Below, piece after piece: positions 12,851 through 20,733 of a stretch of DNA of 25,179 nucleotides. Both the position numbers and the translations under genes were made by a program. The stretch is from a virus, in the IMG/VR virus record IMGVR_UViG_3300046698_000109, positions 1 through 25,179 of that record; one strand, given 5' to 3'. Under the pieces are notes generated by a model that worked only from the letters and a program-made list of their open reading frames with translations, did not search any database and was not told where the DNA came from. Position 1 is the stretch's first letter. Each line of letters starts with the position of its first letter.

Positions 12851-15800
12851 TCGCCCTCCTCTGCGGACGGCGCGCCGGGGATGTTCGAGGGCGCCAGCGC
12901 GCAACGGCAGTTGTGAACAACTAGACTGTTGGCCATGTACCAGCCACTTTCCGTCTCAAGGTTATAGACGTGGCCGCTCCACTTGACCCTGCGAAGGTCG
13001 ATGACGCGATCGCTCTCTACCAGTCCGGCAAGACTGCCGATGAGGTTGCGGCCATTGTCGGCATCGGGAAAACGAGCGTCTACCGAGTCCTCAGACGGCA
13101 CGGGCTTAGGGCCCGCCCGAAGTTTCGAGACCTGGACGTCGCCGCCATCGTGAGCCGCTACCTTGCCGGCGAGAGCGAACTTGCGTTGTCTCGTGCCTTC
13201 GGTATCGACCGCAACGGCATCCGGCGGAGGCTCACCGACGCTGGAGTCGCTCCCCGCGACTGCTCTGCTGCCATGTTCGTCCGCATGGCCCGTTCCACTC
13301 CCGATGAACGGCGCCAATGGGCTCAAGCTTCCCACGACGCGATCCGAGGGACGAAGTTCTCCGACGCTCGTTTGGCCAACAAGGCGCTCGGCATCGAACG
13401 TATCGGCCATGTGACAAGCAAACTCGAACTCACGATGACCGAGTGGCTCCGCGACCGTGGCGTGGACCGCATCGTTCCCCAGAAGGCCATCGGTCCGTAC
13501 AACGCAGACATCGGAGCCGCCCCCGTCGCTGTGGAAATCTACGGTGGCAACTGGCACGGATCGGGCCACCACGCGGAACGCTCCCCCAAGCGTTTCCGCT
13601 ACATCCTCAATCAGGGCTGGGCCGTGATAGTCGTCTGGGTGAATCGCAACTACCCGCTCGACGGCAGGGCAGCGAATTACGTTGCTGCCTACATTGAGGA
13701 GGCCCGCGGCGACCCATCCCTTGTCGGTGAGTACCGGGTGATTCGGGGTGACGGACAGCTCGTCGCCCAAGGCCGTGACGATCTCGACAAGCTCACCGTC
13801 ATACCACCGCTCAACTGACCCGACTACCCGTGGGCCCGCGGTGATCGTCCCAGCTGGGAAGCACTGGGGGTGGATCGGTACATCCGGCGCGTCGTCGAGG
13901 TCGTAGGGGTTCGCGTCCTCAAGCTCCTCGCACTCGTCGCACGGCTCGAATGTCAAAAGGTCCACCTGCTCGACGCCGTTCTCCTGGTAGGTGTCGATGC
14001 TGGCCGAGGTCATCGCCCTGGCCGTCTCCGTGTCCGCGATCATGAACGCCCGGTCGGGGTCGGCGATCACGTCCGACATGGCCGAGGCGATGGTCGCCGG
14101 GGGGTCGCCTGCCGCGATCCCGTCCGCCAGCGCCGTCCCGATCCGGTCCATCGCCGAGTCGCTGATGCCCTGGATGGTGATGCCGCGGGCGTCGAGGAGC
14201 GTCTTGAGACCGCCCCCGGCATCCTTCAGCGCGGCGTCGCCCCAGCCGGGCGTCCACGTCTCCCAGTCGCGGCTGACGCTCGTCAGCATGTCGTCGGAGA
14301 GCCAGGACGGGGCGCGGGCGTCCACCCCGAGAGCGTCGCGCGCCGCCTTGGTCCCGCCCGCGTAGGCGTCGGCGTACATCTGGGCGAAGACGGCGTTGGC
14401 GCGGGCCGCGTCAATCGAGACGTTCGCCTCCACCGCGGCCCGGGCGTCGCGCGCCGCGTTCGGCCCGCTCGGCGTCGGTGTAGCCGGTGAAGCCTTGGAA
14501 GCCCGCGTCACCATAGAAGCCACCGCTGCGTCGATCCCCTTCGTCCCCTCCCGGAGCGCCTGGGCGATCTTCGGGGCGTACGCCTCGGGGATCCGGCGGC
14601 GCAGGCCGGAGCCCTGCCACCGCGAACCTTTTGGGTCGGCTTTCACCGCCTTGAAGAACGTCTGGACCTGCTCCTTCGTCTTCATCTTCGCCAGCGACTT
14701 GTAGATCCGGTGGCCGAGCTCGACCGGGATGCAGGCGTCGGTGAAGTACTTCGGCGTCCGCCCGAACCGCAGGGCCAGGAGGGCGTTCGTCCGCCACTGG
14801 CTGAGCGCCTTCTGCAGCGCCTCCTCGGCGTCCGCCTCGTCCTCGTCGTCGTCATTGAAGCCCGTCAGGTTGACACCCTGCAGCCCGGTCTCGGCCGTGA
14901 TGCCCGCCGTCGGGCCCGCGTCGCACTTGGCGAGCTTGCCGGCCTGGGCGATGACCACCCAGTCGCTCGTGTGGCACTCGTCGCGCAGGTTCGGCATCGA
15001 GGGCAGCTCGACCGGGTCGAGCCAGCACACGACCTCGATGAGGTCCTGGTCCGGGTCATCCGGGTTGAGTACGCCCCGGTTCTCCGGGTCCGGATTGAGG
15101 TGGACGAGATCCTCGGAGGCGATGACGTAGACGAACCCGCGGTAGATGCCGTTCGGACTCGTCCAGGAGCCGTCGAAATAGCCGTCGGGCAGCGGTACGC
15201 CGACCTCCTCCTGCCACTCCCGGACCGCTGCCTGCATCGCCGTCTCGCCACCCTCCATGTGGCCACCGGGGAACTCGAAAGTCCCCGCCGCCGGATCGCC
15301 GGGCTGCAAGGCGCGCTGGATCATCAGCACCCTGCCGGAGTCCGCCGCCTTCACGACCAGGCCGCCGACGTCAAGCTGCTCGAGCTGCTTGGCCGCGGGC
15401 TTGGTGCCCGGCGGCGCCTTGCTCCCTGCCGCGGGCGCGACGTTCGTCTCGTCGTGGGCCGGTTCCTGCCCGGCCGCGGGCTTGGCTCCGCCGCTGGTCG
15501 GGGCGGGCGCGGGCGCTACCGGGGGCGGATTCTGTCCAGGCGCTTGTCCACCCGGTTGTCCGGGCGGGAGCTGGCCGCGGGCACCGGGCGTCGGACCGCC
15601 TGCCGGCGGCGCCTGCAGCTCGCCGGGGACGATGAACTCGCGCGGCTGGATCTTGTCGAGGTCCGGCGCGCCCGTCGTCGGGTCCCAGTCCGAGAACCAC
15701 TTCGAGATCGCCTCGATGTAGCCGAGCGGCGTCACGCCGAGCCGGCCGCCGGCGTCGTAGAAGCGAGGGATGCGCTTGTCCGGGTCGACCGACAGGCCGA

Positions 15801-17220
15801 GGATCTTCTCGCGCACGTCGTCGGGGGAGATCACGCCGGCCTTGATGTAGCCGACCTGCTCCTGCATCACCTCGACCCGGTCTTCCTTCTCCCGGCCGGT
15901 GTCGAAGAAACACTCGACCGGGAGCCCGAGCTCCTCCTGGGTGATCGGGTTGAGGAACACGTCCTCAATGAAGGACGTACGCGGAAGGTCTGAGATGCGG
16001 AATTGCTGGTCTACCTGCGTCTCTGACGTTGCGCGGTTTACATCTGCGAGGAGGCCGAGGTCCTGGGGCGTGCGGTGGAACATGGCGATCGTCCGGCGCT
16101 CCAAATGCTCCGAGAACGCGACATCGAAGTTCTGCGGCTTGTACGGCGTGAACTTGGCGCCGAACGGTAGCCAGCGCATCCCCCAGCGCGCCGACTGGTC
16201 GCCCGTCATGAAGTTGTCCCACAGTTCCTGCCAGGCGGCGAGGGCGTCGGGGTCCGACTGGTCCGGCGGTGCCTCGGCGAAGCCCTCCGGGATTTGCCCG
16301 CCCGTGAACATCTGCAGAAAGTAGAACTGGAACCTCACGTCCGTGTTGGCGTTGAGCAGCACGCACTCGATGGGCGACAAGCCGTAGCGGGGGTCCTCGG
16401 CGCGCGCCGTGAACGGCTCGTACACGATCAGCGTCTCGTCGGTCCAGCCCCAGGGGAGGCCCTGGACGAACTGGACGAACGCCGGGCCCGGTGCGTCGGG
16501 CCGCTCGCCCCAGTAGTCGACGACCGGCGCCCACATCCGCCCGTCCGGGACCTGGACCGCCTTGAGGCGCCCGCCCTTGTCCTTGACCTTGTAGACCATC
16601 GCGCAGTCGTAGGCGCACTGCTGGTAGACGAGCTTGGTCAGCCACACCTTCCAGGGGTGCTTGCCGTCCGGCTTCTTCCAGAACTGCTTGGCCTGGGCGA
16701 TCTCCTTGCTGACATCGCCCTCGTAGCCCTCGACGGCCCGGAACAGGAGCGGCATCGAGGTCATGCTGGCGATGATGTGCGAGATGCAGATCTGGGCGAT
16801 GTCGTAGCCTTCTATGATCTGCGTCAGCGTAGAGAACGGGATCCGCCCCGTCCTCGTCTCCGAGGCGATGTTCGTCCCCGGCGTGTACGGCCAGGTCCGG
16901 ATCGGCGCGTTGTAGCCCGCGTAGGGCCGGATCGGTGGCCCAGGACCGAGCGGCGGAGAGAACGAGATGCCCTGCTCGATCAGCGCCGCGGCGATGTCGT
17001 CCGGCGTGAGCGTCGTGCGCGGGGCGAACGATCCCGAGGCGGCCGCGGCGACGGCGGCGAGGTCGACGTGCCCGGTGGAGATGTCCTCCGCGGTGTGCGT
17101 CGCCATCAGCGCCCCAGCCGCGGAGCGCGCCGCGTCCTTGACCGCCCGGGCGGCGACGACGTGCTCGCCGGGCAGCGGACGGTAGCGGGTGCCCCTGACG
17201 GCGTCGCGGACGAGGCTCAC
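12847..17220 (-). CDS. Portal - Nudix - MuF head-morphogenesis fusion protein interrupted by an intein
   Basis: 1457 codons; about 1139 residues remain after splicing. Residues ~1-570 are a portal: PYTPGTNIASETRTGRIPFS, DETLIVYEPFTARAEDPRYG, then the DLGLLADVNRATSE loop. A Pro/Gly linker follows. A Nudix hydrolase domain spans ~616-760, and its box GGHMEGGETAMQAAVREWQE plus EVGV fits GX5EX7REUXEEXGU fully, with the metal-binding glutamates present. From ~840 to 1119 is a MuF-type domain (ANAVFAQMYADAYAGG, FEPCDECEELED, DVPIHPQ). It ends, after the intein, with CRCALAPSN, restoring HPQCRC. Portal forms the DNA gate and MuF lies inside the head. Portal-MuF fusions are known; a Nudix domain between them is unusual. 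The gene overlaps its neighbours by four bases each. Confidence 0.85.
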   Translation of the reverse strand: MSLVRDAVRGTRYRPLPGEHVVAARAVKDAARSAAGALMATHTAEDISTGHVDLAAVAAAASGSFAPRTTLTPDDIAAALIEQGISFSPPLGPGPPIRPYAGYNAPIRTWPYTPGTNIASETRTGRIPFSTLTQIIEGYDIAQICISHIIASMTSMPLLFRAVEGYEGDVSKEIAQAKQFWKKPDGKHPWKVWLTKLVYQQCAYDCAMVYKVKDKGGRLKAVQVPDGRMWAPVVDYWGERPDAPGPAFVQFVQGLPWGWTDETLIVYEPFTARAEDPRYGLSPIECVLLNANTDVRFQFYFLQMFTGGQIPEGFAEAPPDQSDPDALAAWQELWDNFMTGDQSARWGMRWLPFGAKFTPYKPQNFDVAFSEHLERRTIAMFHRTPQDLGLLADVNRATSETQVDQQFRISDLPRTSFIEDVFLNPITQEELGLPVECFFDTGREKEDRVEVMQEQVGYIKAGVISPDDVREKILGLSVDPDKRIPRFYDAGGRLGVTPLGYIEAISKWFSDWDPTTGAPDLDKIQPREFIVPGELQAPPAGGPTPGARGQLPPGQPGGQAPGQNPPPVAPAPAPTSGGAKPAAGQEPAHDETNVAPAAGSKAPPGTKPAAKQLEQLDVGGLVVKAADSGRVLMIQRALQPGDPAAGTFEFPGGHMEGGETAMQAAVREWQEEVGVPLPDGYFDGSWTSPNGIYRGFVYVIASEDLVHLNPDPENRGVLNPDDPDQDLIEVVCWLDPVELPSMPNLRDECHTSDWVVIAQAGKLAKCDAGPTAGITAETGLQGVNLTGFNDDDEDEADAEEALQKALSQWRTNALLALRFGRTPKYFTDACIPVELGHRIYKSLAKMKTKEQVQTFFKAVKADPKGSRWQGSGLRRRIPEAYAPKIAQALREGTKGIDAAVASMVTRASKASPATPTPSGPNAARDARAAVEANVSIDAARANAVFAQMYADAYAGGTKAARDALGVDARAPSWLSDDMLTSVSRDWETWTPGWGDAALKDAGGGLKTLLDARGITIQGISDSAMDRIGTALADGIAAGDPPATIASAMSDVIADPDRAFMIADTETARAMTSASIDTYQENGVEQVDLLTFEPCDECEELEDANPYDLDDAPDVPIHPQCFPAGTITAGPRVVGSVERWYDGELVEIVTALGDELSVTPNHPVLTDKGWVAAGLLNVGSNVIRCPAVERVVAIHPDDYHGPALIEDVAETLGGAFRVVARSVPVATVDFHSDGGGSDVCVVRTDGLLGNDAVHATVAEPLGHREFEFACHMADTFDAERLVGQTSVGELRPSDRVVGSLSPLAPFIGSGTGHADEHGSRAVAGSDSSVGEPPPDAVAVDTEGTRQRKFALAGKVAAHDGGDVQVSKLRAGPKPVPSEDSVDARFPDADNGRNLIGSLAGLVESDRVIDLRRVKWSGHVYNLETESGWYMANSLVVHNCRCALAPSNIPGAPSAEEGE
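12910..13863 (-). other. Intein (318 residues) inserted in the MuF HPxCRC motif
   Basis: Residues 1120-1437 of the portal fusion. The N-terminus CFPAGTITAG with Cys1 is block A, VTPNHPVLTDKGWVAAG holds the TxxH of block B (His 42), GHVYNLETESGWYMANSL is block F, and it ends VVHN before an extein Cys. So the splicing residues Cys1, TxxH, His-Asn and Cys+1 are all present, giving a normal class 1 intein. Removal joins HPQ to CRC. Between blocks B and F there is no LAGLIDADG or HNH domain in this frame; the plus strand instead encodes a complete endonuclease (12970-13818). The insertion site is a highly conserved motif, as inteins prefer. Confidence 0.92.
12970..13818 (+). CDS. Antisense homing endonuclease, two HTH units plus Vsr-like nuclease core
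   Basis: 282 residues, the only convincing plus-strand gene. The start is a GTG at 12970 with AAGG nine bases upstream; an in-frame stop at 12922 excludes a much longer version. Residues 12-47 (AIALYQSGKTADEVAAIVGI, then KTSVYRVLRRHG) and ~57-92 (IVSRYLAGESELALSRAFGI, then RNGIRRRLTDAG) are two HTH units. Residues 150-225 resemble the Vsr-like EDxHD nuclease group: KLELTMTEWL (Glu153), YNADIG (Asp180), VAVEIYGGNWHG (Glu189, His196), then RFRYILNQGWAVIVVWV. It lies antisense inside the intein and should cut intein-less MuF alleles. Expression signals on the plus strand are weak. Coding quality is clear; homing function is inferred. Confidence 0.85.
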   Translation: MAAPLDPAKVDDAIALYQSGKTADEVAAIVGIGKTSVYRVLRRHGLRARPKFRDLDVAAIVSRYLAGESELALSRAFGIDRNGIRRRLTDAGVAPRDCSAAMFVRMARSTPDERRQWAQASHDAIRGTKFSDARLANKALGIERIGHVTSKLELTMTEWLRDRGVDRIVPQKAIGPYNADIGAAPVAVEIYGGNWHGSGHHAERSPKRFRYILNQGWAVIVVWVNRNYPLDGRAANYVAAYIEEARGDPSLVGEYRVIRGDGQLVAQGRDDLDKLTVIPPLN

Positions 17221-17456
17221 TCAGGCGCCTCGTCGTGGCGGCTCAGGAGCCCGCCGAGCCACTGGAGCAGATGCCCCGCGGCGCCGACTGCGTCTATCTC
17301 ACCCCCGTCCATCGCGAACCCGATGAGCACCACGATGGCCGCGGCGACGAGCAGCCCGGCGTTCGACCCGGCGAAGCGCCAGGTGGCGGCGTCCGCGAGG
17401 CCGAAGCCGATCAGCTGCACGAAGCCGCTCTGGAACCGGGTCGAGAGGTGTGGCAA
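17217..17456 (-). CDS. Small protein with one membrane segment
   Basis: 79 residues from a TTG at 17456 with GGAGG four bases upstream. A hydrophobic stretch AGLLVAAAIVVLIGFAM near residues 33-49 would span a membrane once. A second moderately hydrophobic part (VQLIGFGLADAATW) precedes it. It lies between terminase-side genes and the portal gene, with which it overlaps by four bases. Single-span phage membrane proteins include holin-like and superinfection proteins, but nothing specific points to either. Confidence 0.5.
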   Translation of the reverse strand: MPHLSTRFQSGFVQLIGFGLADAATWRFAGSNAGLLVAAAIVVLIGFAMDGGEIDAVGAAGHLLQWLGGLLSRHDEAPE

Positions 17457-17525
17457 CGCGCCTCCATTCGATGAGCGACTACCTGGCGACAGTGTAGGAC
17501 CGGCGAGCAGGGGCGGGCGTGATTC

Positions 17526-17810
17526 TCAGCCGTGGCCGTGACGGGGTCGACGCTCCCACTCGTCCAGGCGCTCGACTCGGCTCGGGTCGTAGCGTTCGCC
17601 CTTCCACCCTGGGCGGAGGTAGTCATCCCAGTTCCAGGGGCCACGCGTCCGGCGGTGGAACACCCCGCAGGCGACCCACTCATGGTTCCCGCCACGGCGT
17701 GCGCCCTGGTTCGCCCAGCGAGACAACGCGAAGCGAAGCACGCAGCACAACGGGTAGCCGCTGTCGAGTCCGTTGCGAAGGTCGATCCAGCGAGCGCGGA
17801 TCTGCCCCAT
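17526..17810 (-). CDS. Conserved phage hypothetical protein with Cys-Cys motif
   Basis: 94 residues from the ATG at 17810, which shares a base with the upstream stop (TGATG); a GTG one codon earlier is an alternative. IRARWIDLRNGLDSGYPLCC, then VLRFALSRWANQGARRGG and EWVACGVFHRRT form a compact pattern that I recall from other actinobacteriophage genomes. Function is unknown. The Cys pair plus the downstream Cys and His may bind metal. Confidence 0.6.
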   Translation of the reverse strand: MGQIRARWIDLRNGLDSGYPLCCVLRFALSRWANQGARRGGNHEWVACGVFHRRTRGPWNWDDYLRPGWKGERYDPSRVERLDEWERRPRHGHG

Positions 17811-18037
17811 CACGGCCACGTTTCGTACACGGTCAGCGGCAGGAGCGGTTCGCCGTCCTCATCGGTGACCATTGGCTCGGACCCGTCCGTCTTGCACGGC
17901 CGAACGGCCGCCGTATGCCAGCCGTCATGCCCTTCGGCGCGCTGGCAGAAGATGACCTCGGGCGTGTCTGGAGCAATCGCCCCGCATAGCGGCTCGCCGT
18001 CCTCTTCCAGTGGTGCGAGATGGAGCTCCATGCTCAC
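17810..18037 (-). CDS. Small hypothetical protein with Cys/His motifs
   Basis: 75 residues. The GTG at 18037 overlaps the terminase stop (GTGA), a better start than in-frame codons upstream. The sequence has PLCGAIAPDTPEVIFCQRAE and GHDGWHTAAVRPC, a Cys/His set found in many small phage proteins of the form C..R..GH.G.H, possibly a zinc fold. Function unknown. Confidence 0.55.
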   Translation of the reverse strand: MSMELHLAPLEEDGEPLCGAIAPDTPEVIFCQRAEGHDGWHTAAVRPCKTDGSEPMVTDEDGEPLLPLTVYETWP

Positions 18038-19821
18038 GCCGCGGGCGGCTGCCACGGCGGCGCCTGCTGGCACACGTTGCAGCGGATCGCCCCGTCCGGC
18101 TGGCGGACGTAGAGGTGCTCGTGGCGCGGGACGCGCGTCGGGCGCGCCTGCCGCTTCGCCGCCTGGGCCTGCGCCTTCGCTATCGCCAGCTCCCCCTTCG
18201 TCAGTGGTCGTCCCTCGTCGGCCATGCCCGTCTCCTCCTGCTCACGCTTCGCGGCCTGTGCCCGCATGTACTCGGCGAACCCCGACCCGGCGTTCCGGTC
18301 CAGCATGACCATCACGATCGCGTCGCCGAAGTCGGTCGAGCGCCCGATCCGCTTGCGGATGTCGTCCTTCGCCTCGACCTGGATCCGGCCGCCGGTGATC
18401 TCCCGCCACTTCGGCGCGACGAGGTCGCCCGTCACCCGGTCGTCGGGCGGCAGCGCCACGTCGAGCCCGGTCGACGGGTCGAGCATCTCGCGCAGGTTCC
18501 ACCAGGCCAGGGAGCGCTTGTTGAGGAACCCGAACTCGCCGGAGATGTCCTTCAGCTTGGTCCCCTCGGACGCGACGAACCCCTCGCAGGGCCGCCGGAG
18601 CTTGCGGACCCGGTGATAGACGCCGACCCCGATCCCGATGGCGTCGATGATCGCCTTCGGCCAGCGCTGCCCGGTCGCGGTGGGCTCGTCGAGCTGGTGG
18701 GCGTCCTGCTGGGCCGTGACGATCTCGGCGAGGTCCATGACGTCGTCAGTGAACGGGTAGGCCAGCACCTCCGCCACGACGTTGCCGATCCGCAGGGCGA
18801 TGGTCGACAGGTCCCCGCCCCCCGCCGCGACGTCCACGCCCAGCCGGTCGACCGGATCGTCGTCCCCGAGCACGGACGGCGTGCCGAGCCTCGGGTCGCG
18901 CCCGCGCCGCACCGCGGCCGGGAACAGCACCTCCCAGCGCTCGTTCGCCTTCTCGAGCCACGACAGCGGGATCACGCCGTCCGTGCCGCCCGCCGCGAAC
19001 TCGCCCTCGACGCGGTTCTTGTAGATCGGCGACTCCGTGCCCCACAGCGCGGCGGAGTCGTCCGCCCAGGACTGCGTGATTCGCCCGGCGGACAGGGCCA
19101 TGTCCTTGGTCACGTGCGTCGGGTGCCAGTTCTCCGTGCCGGGCTTGCGGGCGCAGATTTCGTAGAAGCGGCCGACAGGCTCGCCGGGCGTCGAGATCGC
19201 CAGGGCGAACGCCTCCGTGCCGCCCTCGCCGGCCGTCGAAAACGCGCCCTCGGCGGCGTCGAAAATCTCCGTCTGGATCGCCTTGGCCTCGTCGAACACG
19301 TACAGCAGGTGCTCGGCGTGCGCTCCCTCGATGGCGGACGGGTCCCCGACGGCCGCGGCCAGCGCCGAGCCGTAGCCGAGGTGGAGGTGGAGCTTCAGCA
19401 GCTCCCGCGCCTCGTCGAACGGCGCGCGGCCGAGCTTCGCCCAGTCCAGGAGCCGCCCCCACTTGTGGATCTCCGGCCACAGGTAGTCCTCGAGCTGCGC
19501 CTTGACGGACGCGGTCGTGACGATCTTCCAGTCGACCTCGGCCCGGTCCCGCGTCGTGGCGAACCACAGGACCACTAGTGAGGCTGTCGTCGACTTCCCG
19601 GCGCCGTGGGGCGACCGGATGCATTCGCGGCGATGCTCGACGAGGTCGCGCATCCCCTGCTCCTGGTAGTCGACGAGCGCCTGGCCCCGCGGCCAGCGGA
19701 CGCAGTCGTGGCACCAGCCGACCGGGTCGAGCCAGTACGGGACGGCCTGGGGCGGCGGCTTCGGCGCGAACCCCCGCGCCGCGACGAGGAACGGGTTGCG
19801 CCGGGCGTCGCCGAGCGACAC
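18034..19821 (-). CDS. Terminase large subunit
   Basis: 595 residues from a GTG at 19821. The ATPase part has Walker A SPHGAGKST (residues 70-78) and Walker B HLLYVFDEAK (Asp177-Glu178). A nuclease part follows with candidate acidic metal ligands in RLGVDVAAGGGDLS (Asp330), AIIDAIGIG (Asp393) and DFGDAIVMVML (Asp500). This is the motor that packages DNA through the portal and cuts it. The length is typical for actinophages. A Cys pair near the C-terminus (IRCNVCQQ) is additional. The probable small subunit lies 2.6 kb upstream rather than adjacent. Confidence 0.92.
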   Translation of the reverse strand: MSLGDARRNPFLVAARGFAPKPPPQAVPYWLDPVGWCHDCVRWPRGQALVDYQEQGMRDLVEHRRECIRSPHGAGKSTTASLVVLWFATTRDRAEVDWKIVTTASVKAQLEDYLWPEIHKWGRLLDWAKLGRAPFDEARELLKLHLHLGYGSALAAAVGDPSAIEGAHAEHLLYVFDEAKAIQTEIFDAAEGAFSTAGEGGTEAFALAISTPGEPVGRFYEICARKPGTENWHPTHVTKDMALSAGRITQSWADDSAALWGTESPIYKNRVEGEFAAGGTDGVIPLSWLEKANERWEVLFPAAVRRGRDPRLGTPSVLGDDDPVDRLGVDVAAGGGDLSTIALRIGNVVAEVLAYPFTDDVMDLAEIVTAQQDAHQLDEPTATGQRWPKAIIDAIGIGVGVYHRVRKLRRPCEGFVASEGTKLKDISGEFGFLNKRSLAWWNLREMLDPSTGLDVALPPDDRVTGDLVAPKWREITGGRIQVEAKDDIRKRIGRSTDFGDAIVMVMLDRNAGSGFAEYMRAQAAKREQEETGMADEGRPLTKGELAIAKAQAQAAKRQARPTRVPRHEHLYVRQPDGAIRCNVCQQAPPWQPPAA

Positions 19822-19830
19822 GCTGAGAGG

Positions 19831-20100
19831 CTACGCGCTCGGCGGTCGGAGCCGGGAGATCAGCGAGGGTGCGCGCCGTGTCGCTTTCCCCCATCGGTAA
19901 CCGGCACGCCACAGCGCCCAGCGGCCCCCGAACCACGTCCTCGGCAGAACGTACCGCTCGGTGCCGCCAAGGGGCGACGGGAAATCGACGAACCGCTCAC
20001 GGTTGAGGACAGCGCAGACCAGACGGCTCTCACGCTCGCGTAGCTCCGCGCGCATCTGAGCTTGCGCCGTGTGGTCGAACAGCTCGTCGGCGTAGCCCAC
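19831..20100 (-). CDS. Hypothetical basic protein
   Basis: 89 residues. The GTG at 20100 overlaps the last base of the upstream stop (TAGTG), with GAGG five bases before. HTAQAQMRAELRERESRLVC is helical, followed by FVDFPSPLGGTERYVLP and a basic C-terminus. It is the gene immediately before the large terminase. A longer in-frame version reads through the upstream gene and is not preferred. Family not recognised. Confidence 0.5.
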   Translation of the reverse strand: MGYADELFDHTAQAQMRAELRERESRLVCAVLNRERFVDFPSPLGGTERYVLPRTWFGGRWALWRAGYRWGKATRRAPSLISRLRPPSA

Positions 20101-20498
20101 TACGCCTCGGACCAGGTGGACTGGTCTGTCATGTGGCCGGGGGAGTGGATCGGGTCGTCCGCGTACTTGCAGCACGCACGGCCATCACCGACGGGATAGT
20201 TACACGCCACGACGCGCGTCCCGTCCTCCGCCGGATGCAGCGTGTACGGGTGGTGCCCTCGCGGCAGGATGCAGACATCCTCGAACACGAACTCGGCGTG
20301 GTCGTCAGCGACGGCGCGGATCACCCGCGTCGCCCCGCACGTCTGCGGACCGTCGAGCGCAGAGCGGATGCGCTCCTCGGCCACGGGAACGTCATTGTCC
20401 AGCTCGTGCCGCGTCCAGGCCTTGCAAGTGAGCAGCCGGATGTCCTCCTCGTGCAGCTCGGTCCCGTCGTCGGCTCGGAATATGCGATCAGCCATCAT
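20100..20498 (-). CDS. Hypothetical Cys-containing protein
   Basis: 132 residues. The first of two adjacent ATGs is at 20498, overlapping the upstream stop (ATGA), with a CAGGAGACC leader. The product has DDGTELHEEDIRLLTCKAW, RVIRAVADDHAEFVFEDVC, ILPRGHHPYTLH and VGDGRACCKYADD. The ILPRGH part and spaced cysteines resemble small phage zinc-containing proteins. Function unknown. The start region from CAGGAGACCATGATG onward is nearly the same as that of the methyltransferase gene at 25088. Confidence 0.55.
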   Translation of the reverse strand: MMADRIFRADDGTELHEEDIRLLTCKAWTRHELDNDVPVAEERIRSALDGPQTCGATRVIRAVADDHAEFVFEDVCILPRGHHPYTLHPAEDGTRVVACNYPVGDGRACCKYADDPIHSPGHMTDQSTWSEA

Positions 20499-20698
20499 GG
20501 TCTCCTGTAGATAATCGGGGCCGAGTTATACCAGGTCCACGGAATCCCGGGCCCGTCTGGACACCAGTGCATCAACACATGGCCGAGCGGTGCGACACAC
20601 CGCCAGCGATTACGAAACACGGACTCACAACGCGGCTCGGTCTCATCAGCCTCGGGCTCAAATACCCAGTCAAAAAGATCAGTTTTCGGTCGGCTCAT
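20495..20698 (-). CDS. Small Trp/Cys-rich hypothetical protein
   Basis: 67 residues from an ATG at 20698 with a strong GGAGG site, placed right after dispersed element copy 2. KTDLFDWVFEPEADETEPRC, WRCVAPLGHVLMHWCPDG and GIPWTWYNSAP include the C..PLGH...H.C pattern found repeatedly in this cassette, probably metal-binding. Function unknown. It overlaps the next gene by ATGA. Confidence 0.5.
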   Translation of the reverse strand: MSRPKTDLFDWVFEPEADETEPRCESVFRNRWRCVAPLGHVLMHWCPDGPGIPWTWYNSAPIIYRRP

Positions 20699-20710
20699 CG
20701 CTTCCTCCTA

Positions 20711-20733
20711 TCTCGATTGCCTAGACATCTAGG
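20711..20733 (-). promoter_or_regulatory. Dispersed element copy 2 (CCTAGACATCTAGG plus TCTCGATTG flank)
   Basis: The near-palindrome at 20720-20733 contains the stop codon of the upstream gene (TAG at 20723-20721). On the minus strand it reads into a 7-codon frame (MSRQSR then stop) and ends in the GGAGG site of the next gene. Same orientation as the other copies. Confidence 0.6.

Noticed and set aside
12911-12942. A plus-strand promoter for the endonuclease (TTGTGA, 17 bases, CATGTA)
   Set aside because: The -10 match is poor and alternatives such as TAGACT at 12922 lack a -35; no call is justified.
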